From assembly GCF_015476235.1 (NCBI RefSeq), contig NZ_CP064338.1:2418001-2482000 (forward strand): DNA of 64,000 nt, given 5' to 3'. How positions within the stretch are numbered: the first letter of the stretch is position 1; every line of letters begins with the position of its first letter. The notes under the pieces are model-generated. The model searched no databases, was not told where the DNA came from, and worked only from the letters and a program-made list of their open reading frames with translations. The DNA comes from Caldimonas thermodepolymerans (lineage in GTDB: Bacteria; Pseudomonadota; Gammaproteobacteria; Burkholderiales; Burkholderiaceae_C). Position numbers and translations under genes: made by a program. Below, one piece after another: positions 28,430-39,477 of this stretch.

Positions 28430-29365
28430 CTAGACGTCGGCCAGCACGCGCACGTGCGCGGCCACGCTGCGCGCCAGCGCGTCGAGGTGGTAGCCGCCCT
28501 CCAGGCAGGAGACGATGCGCCCCTTGGCGTGGCGCTCGGCCACGTCCTTCACCCGGCGCGTGATCCACTCGTAGTCGGCCTCGACCAGCCCGAGCTGGCC
28601 CAGGTCGTCCTCTCGGTGCGCGTCGAAGCCCGCAGAGATGAAGATCATCTCGGGCTTGAAACGCTCCAGCCGCGGGATCCACAGCGCCTCGACCAGCTCG
28701 CGGATTTCCATGCCGCGGGTGTAGGCCGGCACCGGCAGGTTGACCATGTTGTCGGCCGGCGCCTCGGTGCCGCTGAACGGGTACAGCGGGTGCTGGAAGA
28801 AGCTGACCATCAGCACCCGCTCGTCGCCGGCGAAGATGTCCTCGGTGCCGTTGCCGTGGTGCACGTCGAAGTCGACGATGGCCACGCGCTTGAGCCGGCG
28901 CACGTTGAGCGCGTGGCGCGCAGCCACCGCGACGTTGTTGAAGAAGCAGAAGCCCATCGCCTGCGAGCGCGTCGCATGGTGCCCGGGTGGGCGCACGGCG
29001 CAGAAGGCATTCTCGATCTCGCGGTCGATCACCGCGTCGGTGGCTGCCACCGCGGCCCCGGCGGCGCGCAGCGCCGCCTGCCAGGTGTGCGGGCACACCA
29101 CCGTGTCCATGTCGATGGTGCGGCGCTCGCCGCTTTGCGCCACCTGCTCCATCAGGTCCTTCATCGTGGCCACGTAGGCGGCGCTGTGGGCCAGCTCCAG
29201 GTCGCGCAGCCCGGCCAGCGGTGCCTCGCGTTTTTCCAGCCCGAGCTCGATGCCGGTGGCCAGCAGGTAGTCCTCGATGACGTCCAGGCGCTCAGGGCAT
29301 TCAGGATGACCGGCGCCCATGTCGTGGCGGCGGCAATCAGGATGGCTGTAGTAGCCGGTGGCCAT
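28430..29365 (-). CDS. Histone-deacetylase-family hydrolase (acetylpolyamine amidohydrolase-like)
   Basis: This zinc hydrolase of the arginase/deacetylase fold has 311 residues. Catalytic motifs are RPPGHHA (tandem His), DFDVHHGNGTEDIF (zinc Asp/His) and SAGFDAHREDDLG (second zinc Asp), with a late EGGYH (Tyr). Bacterial relatives remove acetyl groups from polyamines, acetoin-pathway proteins or lysines; the substrate here cannot be told. The start MATGYYSHPDC was chosen over a longer frame that would overlap the divergent moxR promoter region. Confidence 0.9.
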   Translation of the reverse strand: MATGYYSHPDCRRHDMGAGHPECPERLDVIEDYLLATGIELGLEKREAPLAGLRDLELAHSAAYVATMKDLMEQVAQSGERRTIDMDTVVCPHTWQAALRAAGAAVAATDAVIDREIENAFCAVRPPGHHATRSQAMGFCFFNNVAVAARHALNVRRLKRVAIVDFDVHHGNGTEDIFAGDERVLMVSFFQHPLYPFSGTEAPADNMVNLPVPAYTRGMEIRELVEALWIPRLERFKPEMIFISAGFDAHREDDLGQLGLVEADYEWITRRVKDVAERHAKGRIVSCLEGGYHLDALARSVAAHVRVLADV

Positions 29366-29415
29366 GTGATTTTGTCCCCGTGTCGTGGCGCGGAATTCGG
29401 GTAATGTGCTCGGCC

Positions 29416-30350
<935 letters not shown>

Positions 30351-30354
<4 letters not shown>

Positions 30355-31367
30355 GCACCGCCGCAGCCGCCGCACGCCCCGGCGCGCGCCGCCGCCCGGC
30401 CGGCCGGTTGCACCAGCGCCTGCGCGCCTGGTGGCACCAGCGCCTGCCGGCCAGCGACACGCTGGTGCTGACGCAGCACAACGTCTACATCCTGCCGACC
30501 CGGCCGGGCCTGCTGTTCGCAGCCACGCTGGTGGTGCTGCTGGTCGCCTCGATCAACTACCAGCTCAACCTGGGCTACCTGCTGACCTTCCTGCTGGCCG
30601 GCGCCGGGGTGGCCGGCATGTACGTCACCCACAGCACGCTGCGCGGGCTGACGCTGCACCTGAAGCCGCCGGCGGCGGTGTTCGCCGACCAGGCTGCGCT
30701 GCTGGAGGTCGCGCTGACCAACGAGGCACGCCGCGAGCGCTACGGCATCGGCCTGCGTGTCCTGCCCGAGCCGGGCGAGGCCCCCCCGCCGGGCTGGGCC
30801 TGGACCGACGTGCCGGCGCAGGCGCAGGCGGTCGCGCACGTGAGCTTCCAGCCGCAACGGCGCGGCTGGCATGCAGTGCCGATGCTGACCGCCGAGACGC
30901 GCTTCCCGCTCGGGATCTTCCGCGTCTGGACGCTGTGGCGCCCGGCCTCGCGGCTGCTGGTCTACCCGGCCCCCGAGAGCTTCCCCCCGCCGCTGCCGGC
31001 ACCGCTGCCGCACCCGGGCCAGGGGCAGCCGCTGCGCCAGGGCGAAGGCGGCGAGACCGACGGCGTGCGCGCGTACCGGCGCGGCGACCCGCTCAAGCAC
31101 GTGGTGTGGAAGAAGGTGGCCAAGACCGGCGAGCTGGTCAGCCGCGAGACCGGTGGCGCGGCGCTCCGCGAGCTGTGGCTGGACTATCTTCACACCGGCG
31201 CCCAGGGTGCCGAGCAGCGCCTGTCGCGCCTGGCCGCCTGGGTGCTGGCGGCCGAGCAGGCAGGCCTGCGCTACGGCCTGCGCCTGCCCGGCGTGCCGGA
31301 GCTGCTGCCCGACCACGGCGAGGCGCACAAGCGCCGTTGCCTGGAACAACTGGCCCTGTACCGATGA
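30351..31367 (+). CDS. DUF58 domain protein
   Basis: This 338-residue protein has two N-terminal membrane helices (roughly 50-90: LLFAATLVVLLVASI, then LLTFLLAGAGVAGMYV) and a C-terminal DUF58 domain with the signature GVRAYRRGDPLKHVVWKKVA. DUF58 proteins are the usual partners of MoxR ATPases. It starts at GTG within the moxR stop (GTGA) and ends in an ATGA overlap with tgpA, so three genes are translationally coupled. The role is probably in envelope or proteolytic quality control; not established. Confidence 0.92.
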
Positions 31368-33442
31368 CGACCGCCCTTGCCTCCCGTACCGGCACGACGC
31401 CGCGCCTGGCGGCCTGGCGACACCTGCCGCGCGAGACGCGCGACACGCTGTTCCTGCTCGGCGTGATCGCCTGGGTCATCGCGCCGCACGCCGCTCACCT
31501 GCCCTGGTGGTGCACCGCACTCGCCGCAGTGGTGCTGCTCTGGCGCGCCCGGCTGGCCCTGACCGGCGCGCCGCTGCCCGGGCGCTGGGTGCTGGGGGCG
31601 CTGCTGCTGGCCGCGGTGGCCGCCACCTTGGTCACGCACCGCACGCTGTTCGGCAAGGAAGCCGGCGTGACGCTGGTGGTGGTGCTGATGGCGCTCAAGA
31701 CGCTGGAGCTGCGCGCGCGGCGCGATGCCTTCGTGGTGTTCTTCCTCGGCTTCTTCCTGGTGCTGACCAACTTCCTCTATTCCCAGTCACTGCCGCTGGC
31801 GCTGGCGATGGTGCTGGCCGTGTGGGGCCTGCTGACCGCGCTGGTGGTCTCGCAGATGCCGGTCGGGCAACCCTCGCTGGCCAAGGCCGCCGCGCTGTCT
31901 GCACGCCTGTGCCTGTTCGGTGCGCCGGTGATGGTCGCGCTGTTCGTGCTGTTCCCGCGCTTCGCGCCGCTGTGGGGCTTGCCGACCGACGCGCACGCCG
32001 GGCGCACCGGGCTGTCGAACATGATGGAGATGGGCTCGGTGGCCGAGCTGGCGCTGGACGACAGCATCGCGATGCGGGTCAAGTTCGACGGCCCCGCCCC
32101 GCCGCCGCAGGCGCTGTACTTCCGCGGGCCGGTGCTCGCCGAGTTCGACGGGCGGCACTGGCGCCCCCTGCCCTACCGCGGCTGGCCGCGCAGCCAGCGC
32201 GCCGACGGCAACCTGCAGCTCGGCACGCAGGCCTTCCGCTACTCGCTGACCATCGAGCCGACCCGCATCGCCTCGCTGCCGCTGCTCGAGGTCACGCCGG
32301 AGGTCCCCAGGCTCGGCGAGATCCTCCCGCGCATGCGCGAGGACCTGGAATGGGTCACCGGCCAGCCGCTGCGCGAACGGCAGCGCCTCGAGGCCACGGC
32401 CTACACCGGCTTCCGCCACGGGCCGGTGGCCTGGACGGCCGGGCTGCGCGACTACCTGCAGCTGCCCGAGGGCTACAACCCGCGCACGCTGGCCTGGGCG
32501 CAGGCCCTGCGGCAACAGCTCCCCGATGCCGATGCCCGCCGGCTGGCGCAGGCGGTGTTCGCCCACATCCGCACCCAGGGCTACGCCTACACGCTGGCGC
32601 CCGGCCGCTACGGCGACGAGCAGGGCCGCCATGCCATCGACGAGTTCTGGCTGGACCGCAAGCAGGGCTTCTGCGAGCACTTCGCCGCCGCCTTCGTCGT
32701 CGTGATGCGCGCGATGGGGGTGCCGGCGCGCATCGTCACCGGCTACCAGGGCGCCGAGTACAACCCGGTCGACGGCTACCACCTGGTGCGCCACGCCTAT
32801 GCCCACGCCTGGGCCGAGTACTGGCAGCCCGGCGCCGGCTGGGTGCGCGCCGACCCGACCGGCGCCGTCGCGCCCGAGCGCATCCGCATGGCGCTCGACC
32901 TGGGGCCGGCCACGGGGGTGGTCGCCGCGACGCTGAGCACGGTCAATCCCGAACTGTGGCGGCGGCTGCGCAACCACTGGGACGCGGTCAACAACGCCTG
33001 GAACCAGTGGGTGCTGAACTACTCGCGCGGCACGCAGTTCGAGCTGCTGCGCCACCTCGGCTTCGACGCGCCCGGCTGGCAGGACCTGGTGGTGCTGCTG
33101 CTCGGCCTGGTCGCCGCGGCGGCGTCCGCGGGCGCCGCCTGGGCCTGGTGGGAACGCCACCGGCAGGACCCGTGGGTGCAGGCCTACCGGCGCATGCAGG
33201 CGCAGCTGGCCGCCGCCGGCCTGCCCAGCGGACCGCACGTGCCGCCGCGCACGCTGGCCGCGCAGGCACGCGCGCGCTGGGGCGAGCAGGCCGCCCGCGT
33301 CGCCGAGCTGCTGTCGCGCATGGAAGCGCTGCGTTACGCACCGGCCGCGGGGGCAACGCCCCGCTCCTCTACACTGGCGCGCTCACTGGCGCGCGAGCTG
33401 CGCCGCGCCGTCCTCGAGCTTCGACATGCCCCACACCCTTGA
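31364..33442 (+). CDS. tgpA: TgpA-like transglutaminase with N-terminal membrane domain (DUF3488)
   Basis: This 692-residue inner-membrane protein has five or six N-terminal helices (to about 190), a periplasmic transglutaminase core and a late helix near 570 (LVVLLLGLVAAAASAGAAWAW). The catalytic triad is visible: C437 in KQGFCEHFAAAF, H481 in HAYAHAWAEYW and D497 in RADPTGAV. Pseudomonas TgpA is an essential protein of this type with periplasmic transglutaminase activity. It is coupled to DUF58 upstream and overlaps mltB by 17 bp. Confidence 0.92.
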   Translation: MTTALASRTGTTPRLAAWRHLPRETRDTLFLLGVIAWVIAPHAAHLPWWCTALAAVVLLWRARLALTGAPLPGRWVLGALLLAAVAATLVTHRTLFGKEAGVTLVVVLMALKTLELRARRDAFVVFFLGFFLVLTNFLYSQSLPLALAMVLAVWGLLTALVVSQMPVGQPSLAKAAALSARLCLFGAPVMVALFVLFPRFAPLWGLPTDAHAGRTGLSNMMEMGSVAELALDDSIAMRVKFDGPAPPPQALYFRGPVLAEFDGRHWRPLPYRGWPRSQRADGNLQLGTQAFRYSLTIEPTRIASLPLLEVTPEVPRLGEILPRMREDLEWVTGQPLRERQRLEATAYTGFRHGPVAWTAGLRDYLQLPEGYNPRTLAWAQALRQQLPDADARRLAQAVFAHIRTQGYAYTLAPGRYGDEQGRHAIDEFWLDRKQGFCEHFAAAFVVVMRAMGVPARIVTGYQGAEYNPVDGYHLVRHAYAHAWAEYWQPGAGWVRADPTGAVAPERIRMALDLGPATGVVAATLSTVNPELWRRLRNHWDAVNNAWNQWVLNYSRGTQFELLRHLGFDAPGWQDLVVLLLGLVAAAASAGAAWAWWERHRQDPWVQAYRRMQAQLAAAGLPSGPHVPPRTLAAQARARWGEQAARVAELLSRMEALRYAPAAGATPRSSTLARSLARELRRAVLELRHAPHP

Positions 33443-34511
33443 TTCCTTCCGCCGGCGCCTGTGCATCCTGGGCGCCGGCCTGCTGGTCGGGACGGCCATG
33501 CCCGGCACCGTCCTGGCCCAGGCGACCGAACCACCCGACAGCTTCGTCTACGGCGAACGCGACGACGTGATGGCCTTCGCGCTGGAGGTCGCGCAACGCC
33601 AGAACCTCGATCCCGGCTGGGTGCGCCGCACGCTGGCGCAGGCGCGCTACCTGCCGTCGGTGGCGCGGCTGATCATGCCGCCGCCGGCCGGCACCGCGAA
33701 GAACTGGGCCGCCTACCGTGCCCGCTTCGTCGAACCGCGCCGCCTGCGCGCCGGCCTCGAGTTCCGCAAGGCCCACGCGAAGTGGCTGGCGCAGGCCGAG
33801 GAGATGTACGGGGTGCCGCCGGAGATCGTGGTCGGCATCGTCGGGGTCGAGACGCTGTACGGCCGGCACATGGGCAGCTTCCGCGTGCTCGACGCGCTGG
33901 CCACGCTGGGCTTCGACTTCCCCAGCGGGCGCAGCGACCGCAGCGCCTTCTTCCGCGCCGAGCTGGAGCAGTTCCTGCTGCTGTGCCACAGCGAGGGGCA
34001 CGACCCCCTGGAGCTGCGCGGCTCGTACGCCGGCGCGATGGGCATGCCGCAGTTCATGCCCAGCAGCTGGAACCGGTACGCGGTGGACTTCGACGGCGAC
34101 GGCCGCGTCGACCTGCACCGCAGCCCGGCCGACGTGATCGGCAGCGTGGCCCATTACCTTGCCGAACACGGCTGGCAGCGCGGCGAGCCGACCCACTTCG
34201 AGGTCGCCGCCCCGGTCGACACCGCCGACCGCGCCTACCTGCTGCAGCCGGACATCGTGCCGAGCTTCACCGCCGAGGAGTTCGCCGCGCGCGGTGCGAG
34301 CCTGTCGGAAGAGGGGCGAGGCTACGGCGGCCTGCTGGCGCTGGTCGAGCTGCAGAACGGCGGTGCCGCGCCGAGCTACGCCGCCGGCACCGGCAACTTC
34401 TACGCGATCACGCGCTACAACTGGTCCAGCTACTATGCGATGGCGGTCATCGACCTGGGCCGCGCGGTCGAGGCACTGTACGGCTCGCGCGCGGTCTCGA
34501 GCGCACGCTGA
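33426..34511 (+). CDS. mltB: Lytic murein transglycosylase B
   Basis: This enzyme cleaves peptidoglycan glycan strands with formation of anhydro-muramic acid. The 361-residue precursor has an Arg-rich signal sequence (SFRRRLCILGAGLLVG...VLAQA). The catalytic Glu is in VVGIVGVETLYGRHMG near residue 140. The family motif GSYAGAMGMPQFMPSSWNRYAVDFDGDG follows near 200. No lipobox is seen, so it is probably soluble in the periplasm. It overlaps the tgpA end by 17 bp, placing it in the moxR-DUF58-tgpA operon and linking that operon to cell-wall remodelling. Confidence 0.93.
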   Translation: MPHTLDSFRRRLCILGAGLLVGTAMPGTVLAQATEPPDSFVYGERDDVMAFALEVAQRQNLDPGWVRRTLAQARYLPSVARLIMPPPAGTAKNWAAYRARFVEPRRLRAGLEFRKAHAKWLAQAEEMYGVPPEIVVGIVGVETLYGRHMGSFRVLDALATLGFDFPSGRSDRSAFFRAELEQFLLLCHSEGHDPLELRGSYAGAMGMPQFMPSSWNRYAVDFDGDGRVDLHRSPADVIGSVAHYLAEHGWQRGEPTHFEVAAPVDTADRAYLLQPDIVPSFTAEEFAARGASLSEEGRGYGGLLALVELQNGGAAPSYAAGTGNFYAITRYNWSSYYAMAVIDLGRAVEALYGSRAVSSAR

Positions 34512-34514
34512 GGT

Positions 34515-35480
34515 TCAGGCGGCCACCGGGACCAGGAAGTCGCGGCTGATGCCCGTGCCCAGGTCGTTGACGCGGTCGAGGAACTGCGTCAGGAACGCGT
34601 GCAGGCCGGTGGCGAGGATCTCGTCGATGCGGCCGTACTTGAGGTCCGCCTGCAGGCGCCCGGCGCGCCGCTGGGTCTCGCCGGACTGCTCGTTGGCCAC
34701 CGCCGCGAGGTTGTGCACCACCTCGTTGACGCAGGCCATCAGCGAGCGCGGCATGTCCGGGCGCAGGATCAGCAGCTCGGCCACCTTCTCCGGCTGCAGC
34801 ACGGTGCGGTAGACCTTGCGGTAGACCTCGAAGCCCGAGACCGAGCGCAGCACCGCGGACCAGTAGTAGAAGTCGAACTCCACGTCCTTCTCGCGCGGGC
34901 CGGTGCTGCCGAAGAACTCGTCGCTGACGCCGTGGAACTTCACGTCCAGCAGGCGGGCGGTGTTGTCGGCGCGCTCGAGGAAGGTGCCGATGCGCAGGAA
35001 GTGGAAGGCCTCGTCCTGCAGCATGGTGCCCAGCGTCACGCCGCGCGACAGGTGCGAGCGGAACTTCACCCATTCGAAGCACTCGCCCGGGTCGCGCAGG
35101 AAACGGTTGCCGTCGAACTGCCGGTGGAACTCCAGCCAGGTCTGGTTCTGTGTCTCCCACACCTCGGTGGTCAGGGCGCCGCGCACCGCCCGGGCGTTCT
35201 CGCGCGCCGCGCGCAGGCAGCTCGCGATGCTCGACGGGTTGCTCTCGTCGCGCACCATGTAGTCCATCACCTCGCGCGCCGAGAAGCCCCGGTAGCGGCG
35301 CGCGAAGTCCTCGGTCAGGTCACTGATGCCCAGCAGGCTGCGCCAGCCCTGCTCGGCCATCTCGGCCGAATGGGGCAGCAGGCTCATCTGGTAGTTCACG
35401 TCGAGCATGCGCGCGGTGTTCTCCGCACGCTCCATGTACCGGGCCATCCAGAACAGGTGATCCGCGGTGCGTGACAACAT
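34515..35480 (-). CDS. Alpha-E domain protein (DUF403)
   Basis: This 321-residue all-helical alpha-E protein starts with the typical MLSRTADHLFWMARYMERAEN and contains a SLLGISDLTEDFARRYRGFS region. Alpha-E proteins occur with circularly permuted ATP-grasp ligases and transglutaminase-like proteins in predicted peptide-synthesis systems. It lies 15 bp after the ATP-grasp gene and stops 3 bp short of the convergent mltB stop. Its biochemical role is unknown. Confidence 0.93.
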   Translation of the reverse strand: MLSRTADHLFWMARYMERAENTARMLDVNYQMSLLPHSAEMAEQGWRSLLGISDLTEDFARRYRGFSAREVMDYMVRDESNPSSIASCLRAARENARAVRGALTTEVWETQNQTWLEFHRQFDGNRFLRDPGECFEWVKFRSHLSRGVTLGTMLQDEAFHFLRIGTFLERADNTARLLDVKFHGVSDEFFGSTGPREKDVEFDFYYWSAVLRSVSGFEVYRKVYRTVLQPEKVAELLILRPDMPRSLMACVNEVVHNLAAVANEQSGETQRRAGRLQADLKYGRIDEILATGLHAFLTQFLDRVNDLGTGISRDFLVPVAA

Positions 35481-35495
35481 GGCCGGCCTCCTTCT

Positions 35496-36932
35496 TCACT
35501 CCTCGAGCACCCACGTGTCCTTCGTCCCGCCGCCCTGGCTGCTGTTGACCACCAGCGACCCATCCTTGAGCGCCACCCGCGTCAGCCCCCCGGGCACCAT
35601 CTGCACCGTGCGCCCGCTCAGCACGAAGGGCCGCAGGTCTATGTGCCGCGGCGCGATGCCGGACTCCACGAAGGTCGGGCAGGTCGACAGCGACAGCGTC
35701 GGCTGCGCAATGTAGTTGCCCGGCTGCGCGACAAGCCGCTCGCGGAAGGCCTCGATCTCTTCCTTCGTCGCCGCCGGGCCCACCAGCATCCCGTAGCCGC
35801 CCGCCCCGTGCACCTCCTTGACCACCAGCTCCGGCAGGTGCGCCAGCACGTACTTCAGGTCCTCCTCGCGCCGGCACACCCAGGTGGGCACGTTGTCGAG
35901 CAGCGGCCTCTCCCCCAGGTAGAACTCGATCATCTGCGGCACGTACGGGTAGATGGACTTGTCGTCCGCGATGCCCGTGCCGATGGCATTGGCCAGCGTC
36001 ACGTTGCCCGCCCGGTACACCGACAGCAGCCCCGCGCAGCCCAGCACCGAGTCGGCCCGGAACGCCAGCGGGTCGAGGAAGTCGTCGTCCACGCGCCGGT
36101 AGATGACGTCCACCCGCTTCGGCCCCTGGGTGGTGCGCATGTAGATGAACTGGTCCTTGACGAACAGGTCCTGCCCCTCCACCAGCTCCACGCCCATCTG
36201 CTGCGCCAGGAACGCGTGCTCGAAGTACGCGGAGTTGTACATGCCCGGCGTGAGCACGACCACGACGGGATCGTTGACGCTGGGCGGGGCCACCGCCCGC
36301 AGCGACTCCAGCAGCAGGTCGGGGTAATGCGCCACCGGCGCGACGCGGTATTCGCTGAACAGCTCCGGAAACAGCCGCATGGTCATCCTGCGGTTCTCCA
36401 GCATGTAGCTCACCCCGCTGGGCACCCGCAGGTTGTCCTCGAGCACGTAGTAGGTGCCGCTGCCGTCCGCGTTGGCCGCGCGCACGATGTCGATGCCGGC
36501 AACGTGCGCGTACACGCCCCCGGGCACCTCCAGCCCCAGCATCTCGGCGCGGAACTGCCCGTTGCCGCACACCTGCTCGGCCGGCACCACCCCGGCCTTG
36601 ATGATCTCCTGCTCGTGGTAGACGTCGTGGATGAAGCGGTTGAGCGCCGTCACGCGCTGCGCCAGCCCGCGCTCGAGCACCTGCCACTCGTGCGCCGGGA
36701 TGATGCGCGGGATCAGGTCGAACGGGATCAGCCGCTCGGTGCCCGCCCCGTCCTCGTCCTGCGCCCCGTACACCGCAAACGTGATGCCCACCCGCCGGAA
36801 GATCACCTCGGCTTCCTCTCGCCGCGAGCGCATCACGTCCCGCGGTTGCCTGGCCAGCCACCGGTCGTACACCCGGTAGTGCTCCCGCACCACCGCGCTG
36901 CTGGCGTGCATCTCGTCGTAGGTCGGGGTCAT
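35496..36932 (-). CDS. Circularly permuted ATP-grasp protein (DUF404/DUF407)
   Basis: This 478-residue predicted amide- or peptide-forming ligase contains GITFAVYGAQDEDGAGTERL near residue 50, YVLEDNLRVPSGVSYMLENR near 165, KQPF-like metal/ATP elements later, and DLRPFVLSGRTVQMVPGGLTRVALKDGSLVVNSSQGGG at the end, all typical of the family. Its start overlaps the comEC stop (ATGA), so it is coupled to comEC. It and the alpha-E gene form the usual pair. Substrates are unknown. Confidence 0.94.
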   Translation of the reverse strand: MTPTYDEMHASSAVVREHYRVYDRWLARQPRDVMRSRREEAEVIFRRVGITFAVYGAQDEDGAGTERLIPFDLIPRIIPAHEWQVLERGLAQRVTALNRFIHDVYHEQEIIKAGVVPAEQVCGNGQFRAEMLGLEVPGGVYAHVAGIDIVRAANADGSGTYYVLEDNLRVPSGVSYMLENRRMTMRLFPELFSEYRVAPVAHYPDLLLESLRAVAPPSVNDPVVVVLTPGMYNSAYFEHAFLAQQMGVELVEGQDLFVKDQFIYMRTTQGPKRVDVIYRRVDDDFLDPLAFRADSVLGCAGLLSVYRAGNVTLANAIGTGIADDKSIYPYVPQMIEFYLGERPLLDNVPTWVCRREEDLKYVLAHLPELVVKEVHGAGGYGMLVGPAATKEEIEAFRERLVAQPGNYIAQPTLSLSTCPTFVESGIAPRHIDLRPFVLSGRTVQMVPGGLTRVALKDGSLVVNSSQGGGTKDTWVLEE

Positions 36933-39427
36933 GGGGCCTCCACCGGCTGGCTGCCTCCTTGCAAGGCGGGGTTCACGCCCCCATGGTGCCAGTATCGGCG
37001 CCGCAGGTCACGCTCGCAGACCCCATCCCCCTCAAACCAGCGGTAGGCACCGCAGGCCGGGCTTGCGACGACCTCGATGCCGCGCTCGGCATAGCGCGCC
37101 AGCACCGGCGCGGCCGGATGCCCGAAGCGGTTGCGGTAGCCGGCCTGGATCACCGCCACGCGCGGCGCGACCGCGTCGAGGAAACCCGCCGAGCTGGAGG
37201 TCTTGCTGCCGTGGTGCGGCACGAGCAGCAGGTCGGCACGCAGCCGCCCGGCCTGTTCGACCACCAGGCGCGCTTCCTCGCGCCGCTCGATGTCGCCGGT
37301 CAGCAGCGCCGCGTGGCCGCCGCCGCTGACCTTCAGCACGCAGGAGACCTGGTTGGGCTTGAGCGGCGGCGAGTGCTCGTCAGGGCCGGGATGCAGCATC
37401 TCGAAGTGCACGCCGTCCCATGTCCACGACGGCGACGCCGCACAGTGCACCGCATCCGCACGGCCCTGCAGCAGCGGATGCCCCGCCTCCAGCGAGCTGG
37501 TCACCTGGGCCTCGGGGTAGGCCTGCAGCACCGCGCGGGCGCCGCCGACATGGTCGACGTCGCGGTGCGACAGCACCAGCCGGTCGATGCGCCGCTCCCC
37601 GAGCGCGCGCAGCAAGGGCAGCAGCACCCGCTGGCCGGCATCGCTGTCGGGCGAGTACTGCGGGCCGGCGTCGTACAGCAGGGTGTGGCGGGCGGTGCGC
37701 ACCAGCACCGCGGTGCCCTGCCCGACGTCCACCGCCAGCAGCTCGAAGCTCCCCGCCGGCGGCCGCGGCGGCGCGGGCCAGGCCAGCGGCAGCAGCAGCG
37801 GCAGGGCCAGCAGGCGCACGCGCCACGGCAGGGGCAGCACCACCAGCACCCCGCCGGCCACGGCCGCCGCCACCGCCCAGCCGGGACCGGCTGCGGTCAG
37901 CCACAGCGCGGCCGGCCAGCCGGCCATGGCCTGCAGCAGCGCGCCCAATCCCTCGACGCAGGCGGCGCCCAGGGTCCACAGCGGCGGCGCCAACACGCCG
38001 AGCAGGCCCAGCGGCGTGATCGCCAGCGTCACCAGCGGGATCGCGACCAGGTTGGCGAGCAGCCCCACCAGCGAGACCTGGTGGAAGAAGGCCATGGTCA
38101 GCGGGGCCAGTCCCACGGTGGCCACCAGCTGGGTGCGCAGCATGCCGCGCACGCTGGCCCACGCCTGCCCGCGCAGGCGCCGCCACAGGCTGGCGCCGGC
38201 ATCGACGCGCCAGGTCGCGGCGACCACCTGGTCGGCATCGGTGGCCATCAGCAGCGCCACCGCCACGAAGGACAGCCAGAAGCCCGGCTGCAGCAGCGCC
38301 CAGGGATCGCACAGCGTGACCACCGCGGCGGTCGCGCACAGCACCGCCGGCCAGGGCCACTGGCGGCCCGCCTGCGCCAGCAGCGTGACCGCGCCCAGCA
38401 TCAGCACCGTGCGCTGCGCCGGTACACCCCAGCCGGCAAACACGGCATAGGCCGCTGCCAGCGCCAGTCCGCCCCAGCGCGCGGCCACCGGCGCCGGCAG
38501 CGCGAGCATCAGGCGGGCGCTGCACCGCCACAGCCGCCGCAGCACGGCCGCGGCCAGCCAGGCGAACATCGTGACGTGCAGGCCGCTGATCGCCATCAGG
38601 TGCGCGACGCCGGTGATGCGGAACACCTCCCAGTCATCGCGGTCGATCGCTGCCTGGTCGCCGGTGACCAGCGCCGCCAGCACGCCCGCGGCGCGCTCGT
38701 CGTCGACCTGCGCGTGGATCGCGTCGCGCACCGCCTGGCGCCACCGCTCGACCGGATGGCCCACCGCGGCATCGAGCAAGCGCGGTGGGGCCGCACCGGT
38801 GTCGCGCACGTAGCCGGTCGCGCCGATGCCCTGCTCGAACAGCCACAGCTCGTAGTCGAAGCCGTGCGGGTTGAGGTTGCCGTGTGGCTGCCGCAGGCGC
38901 ACGCGCAGCTGCCAGCGTTGCCCGGCCTTCAGCTCGACCGGCGGTCGCCCCTGCGCCGGGCCGCCTTCGCGCCAGCCGGTGTACCAGCCGAGCAGCACCT
39001 CGCGCGGCACCGGGACCGGGCCGTGCGTGTCATGCGCCGACTCGATTGCGAAGCGGAAGCGGATGCCCGAAGGCTGCACGCGCGGCATGGCCGCGACCAC
39101 GCCGACCACGTCGAGGTCGACGCCTTCCAGCGCGGGAGCAAGCCGCTCGGCCAGCCGCTGCTGCGCCTGCCAGCCGGCCCCGCCCCAGCCGAGCGCCAGC
39201 GCGGCCAGCAGGGCCGCCGGCACATGCCGCCGCGGCCGCCACCAGGCGAGCACGGCCAGCAGCGCGACGGCCGCCAGCGCCGCCAGCGCATAGCCCACCC
39301 CCGCCCACAGCGCGCGCTCCTGCAGCTGCAGGGCTGCGCCGAGCACGATGCCCAGCGACACGACCCAGGCCGCCGGGCCCGATCCGGCCTCCTCCCTCAC
39401 CCTGGTCTCTCCCTGATCGGACGCCAA
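36929..39427 (-). CDS. comEC: ComEC/Rec2 DNA-uptake channel protein
   Basis: This inner-membrane protein takes up single-stranded DNA in natural transformation. The 832-residue protein has N-terminal membrane helices and a DUF4131-like region (to about 220), a Competence domain with many helices (HLMAISGLHVTMFAWLAAA near 290), and a C-terminal metallo-beta-lactamase domain (LVLSHRDVDHVGGARAVL; LLLVPHHGSKTSSSAGFL). All three are complete. It starts 50 bp from the divergent RidA-like gene. The coupling to an ATP-grasp gene downstream is unusual. Confidence 0.95.
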   Translation of the reverse strand: MASDQGETRVREEAGSGPAAWVVSLGIVLGAALQLQERALWAGVGYALAALAAVALLAVLAWWRPRRHVPAALLAALALGWGGAGWQAQQRLAERLAPALEGVDLDVVGVVAAMPRVQPSGIRFRFAIESAHDTHGPVPVPREVLLGWYTGWREGGPAQGRPPVELKAGQRWQLRVRLRQPHGNLNPHGFDYELWLFEQGIGATGYVRDTGAAPPRLLDAAVGHPVERWRQAVRDAIHAQVDDERAAGVLAALVTGDQAAIDRDDWEVFRITGVAHLMAISGLHVTMFAWLAAAVLRRLWRCSARLMLALPAPVAARWGGLALAAAYAVFAGWGVPAQRTVLMLGAVTLLAQAGRQWPWPAVLCATAAVVTLCDPWALLQPGFWLSFVAVALLMATDADQVVAATWRVDAGASLWRRLRGQAWASVRGMLRTQLVATVGLAPLTMAFFHQVSLVGLLANLVAIPLVTLAITPLGLLGVLAPPLWTLGAACVEGLGALLQAMAGWPAALWLTAAGPGWAVAAAVAGGVLVVLPLPWRVRLLALPLLLPLAWPAPPRPPAGSFELLAVDVGQGTAVLVRTARHTLLYDAGPQYSPDSDAGQRVLLPLLRALGERRIDRLVLSHRDVDHVGGARAVLQAYPEAQVTSSLEAGHPLLQGRADAVHCAASPSWTWDGVHFEMLHPGPDEHSPPLKPNQVSCVLKVSGGGHAALLTGDIERREEARLVVEQAGRLRADLLLVPHHGSKTSSSAGFLDAVAPRVAVIQAGYRNRFGHPAAPVLARYAERGIEVVASPACGAYRWFEGDGVCERDLRRRYWHHGGVNPALQGGSQPVEAP

Positions 39428-39477
39428 GTGTAGGATTGCCGGTCAACCGTCCATACCCCTCAGAGGAGCGATACACG

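Noticed and set aside
36959-39433. 824-codon plus-strand frame opposite comEC
   Set aside because: It is Gln/His/Arg/Ala-rich antisense sequence with no domain; ComEC on the other strand is complete.
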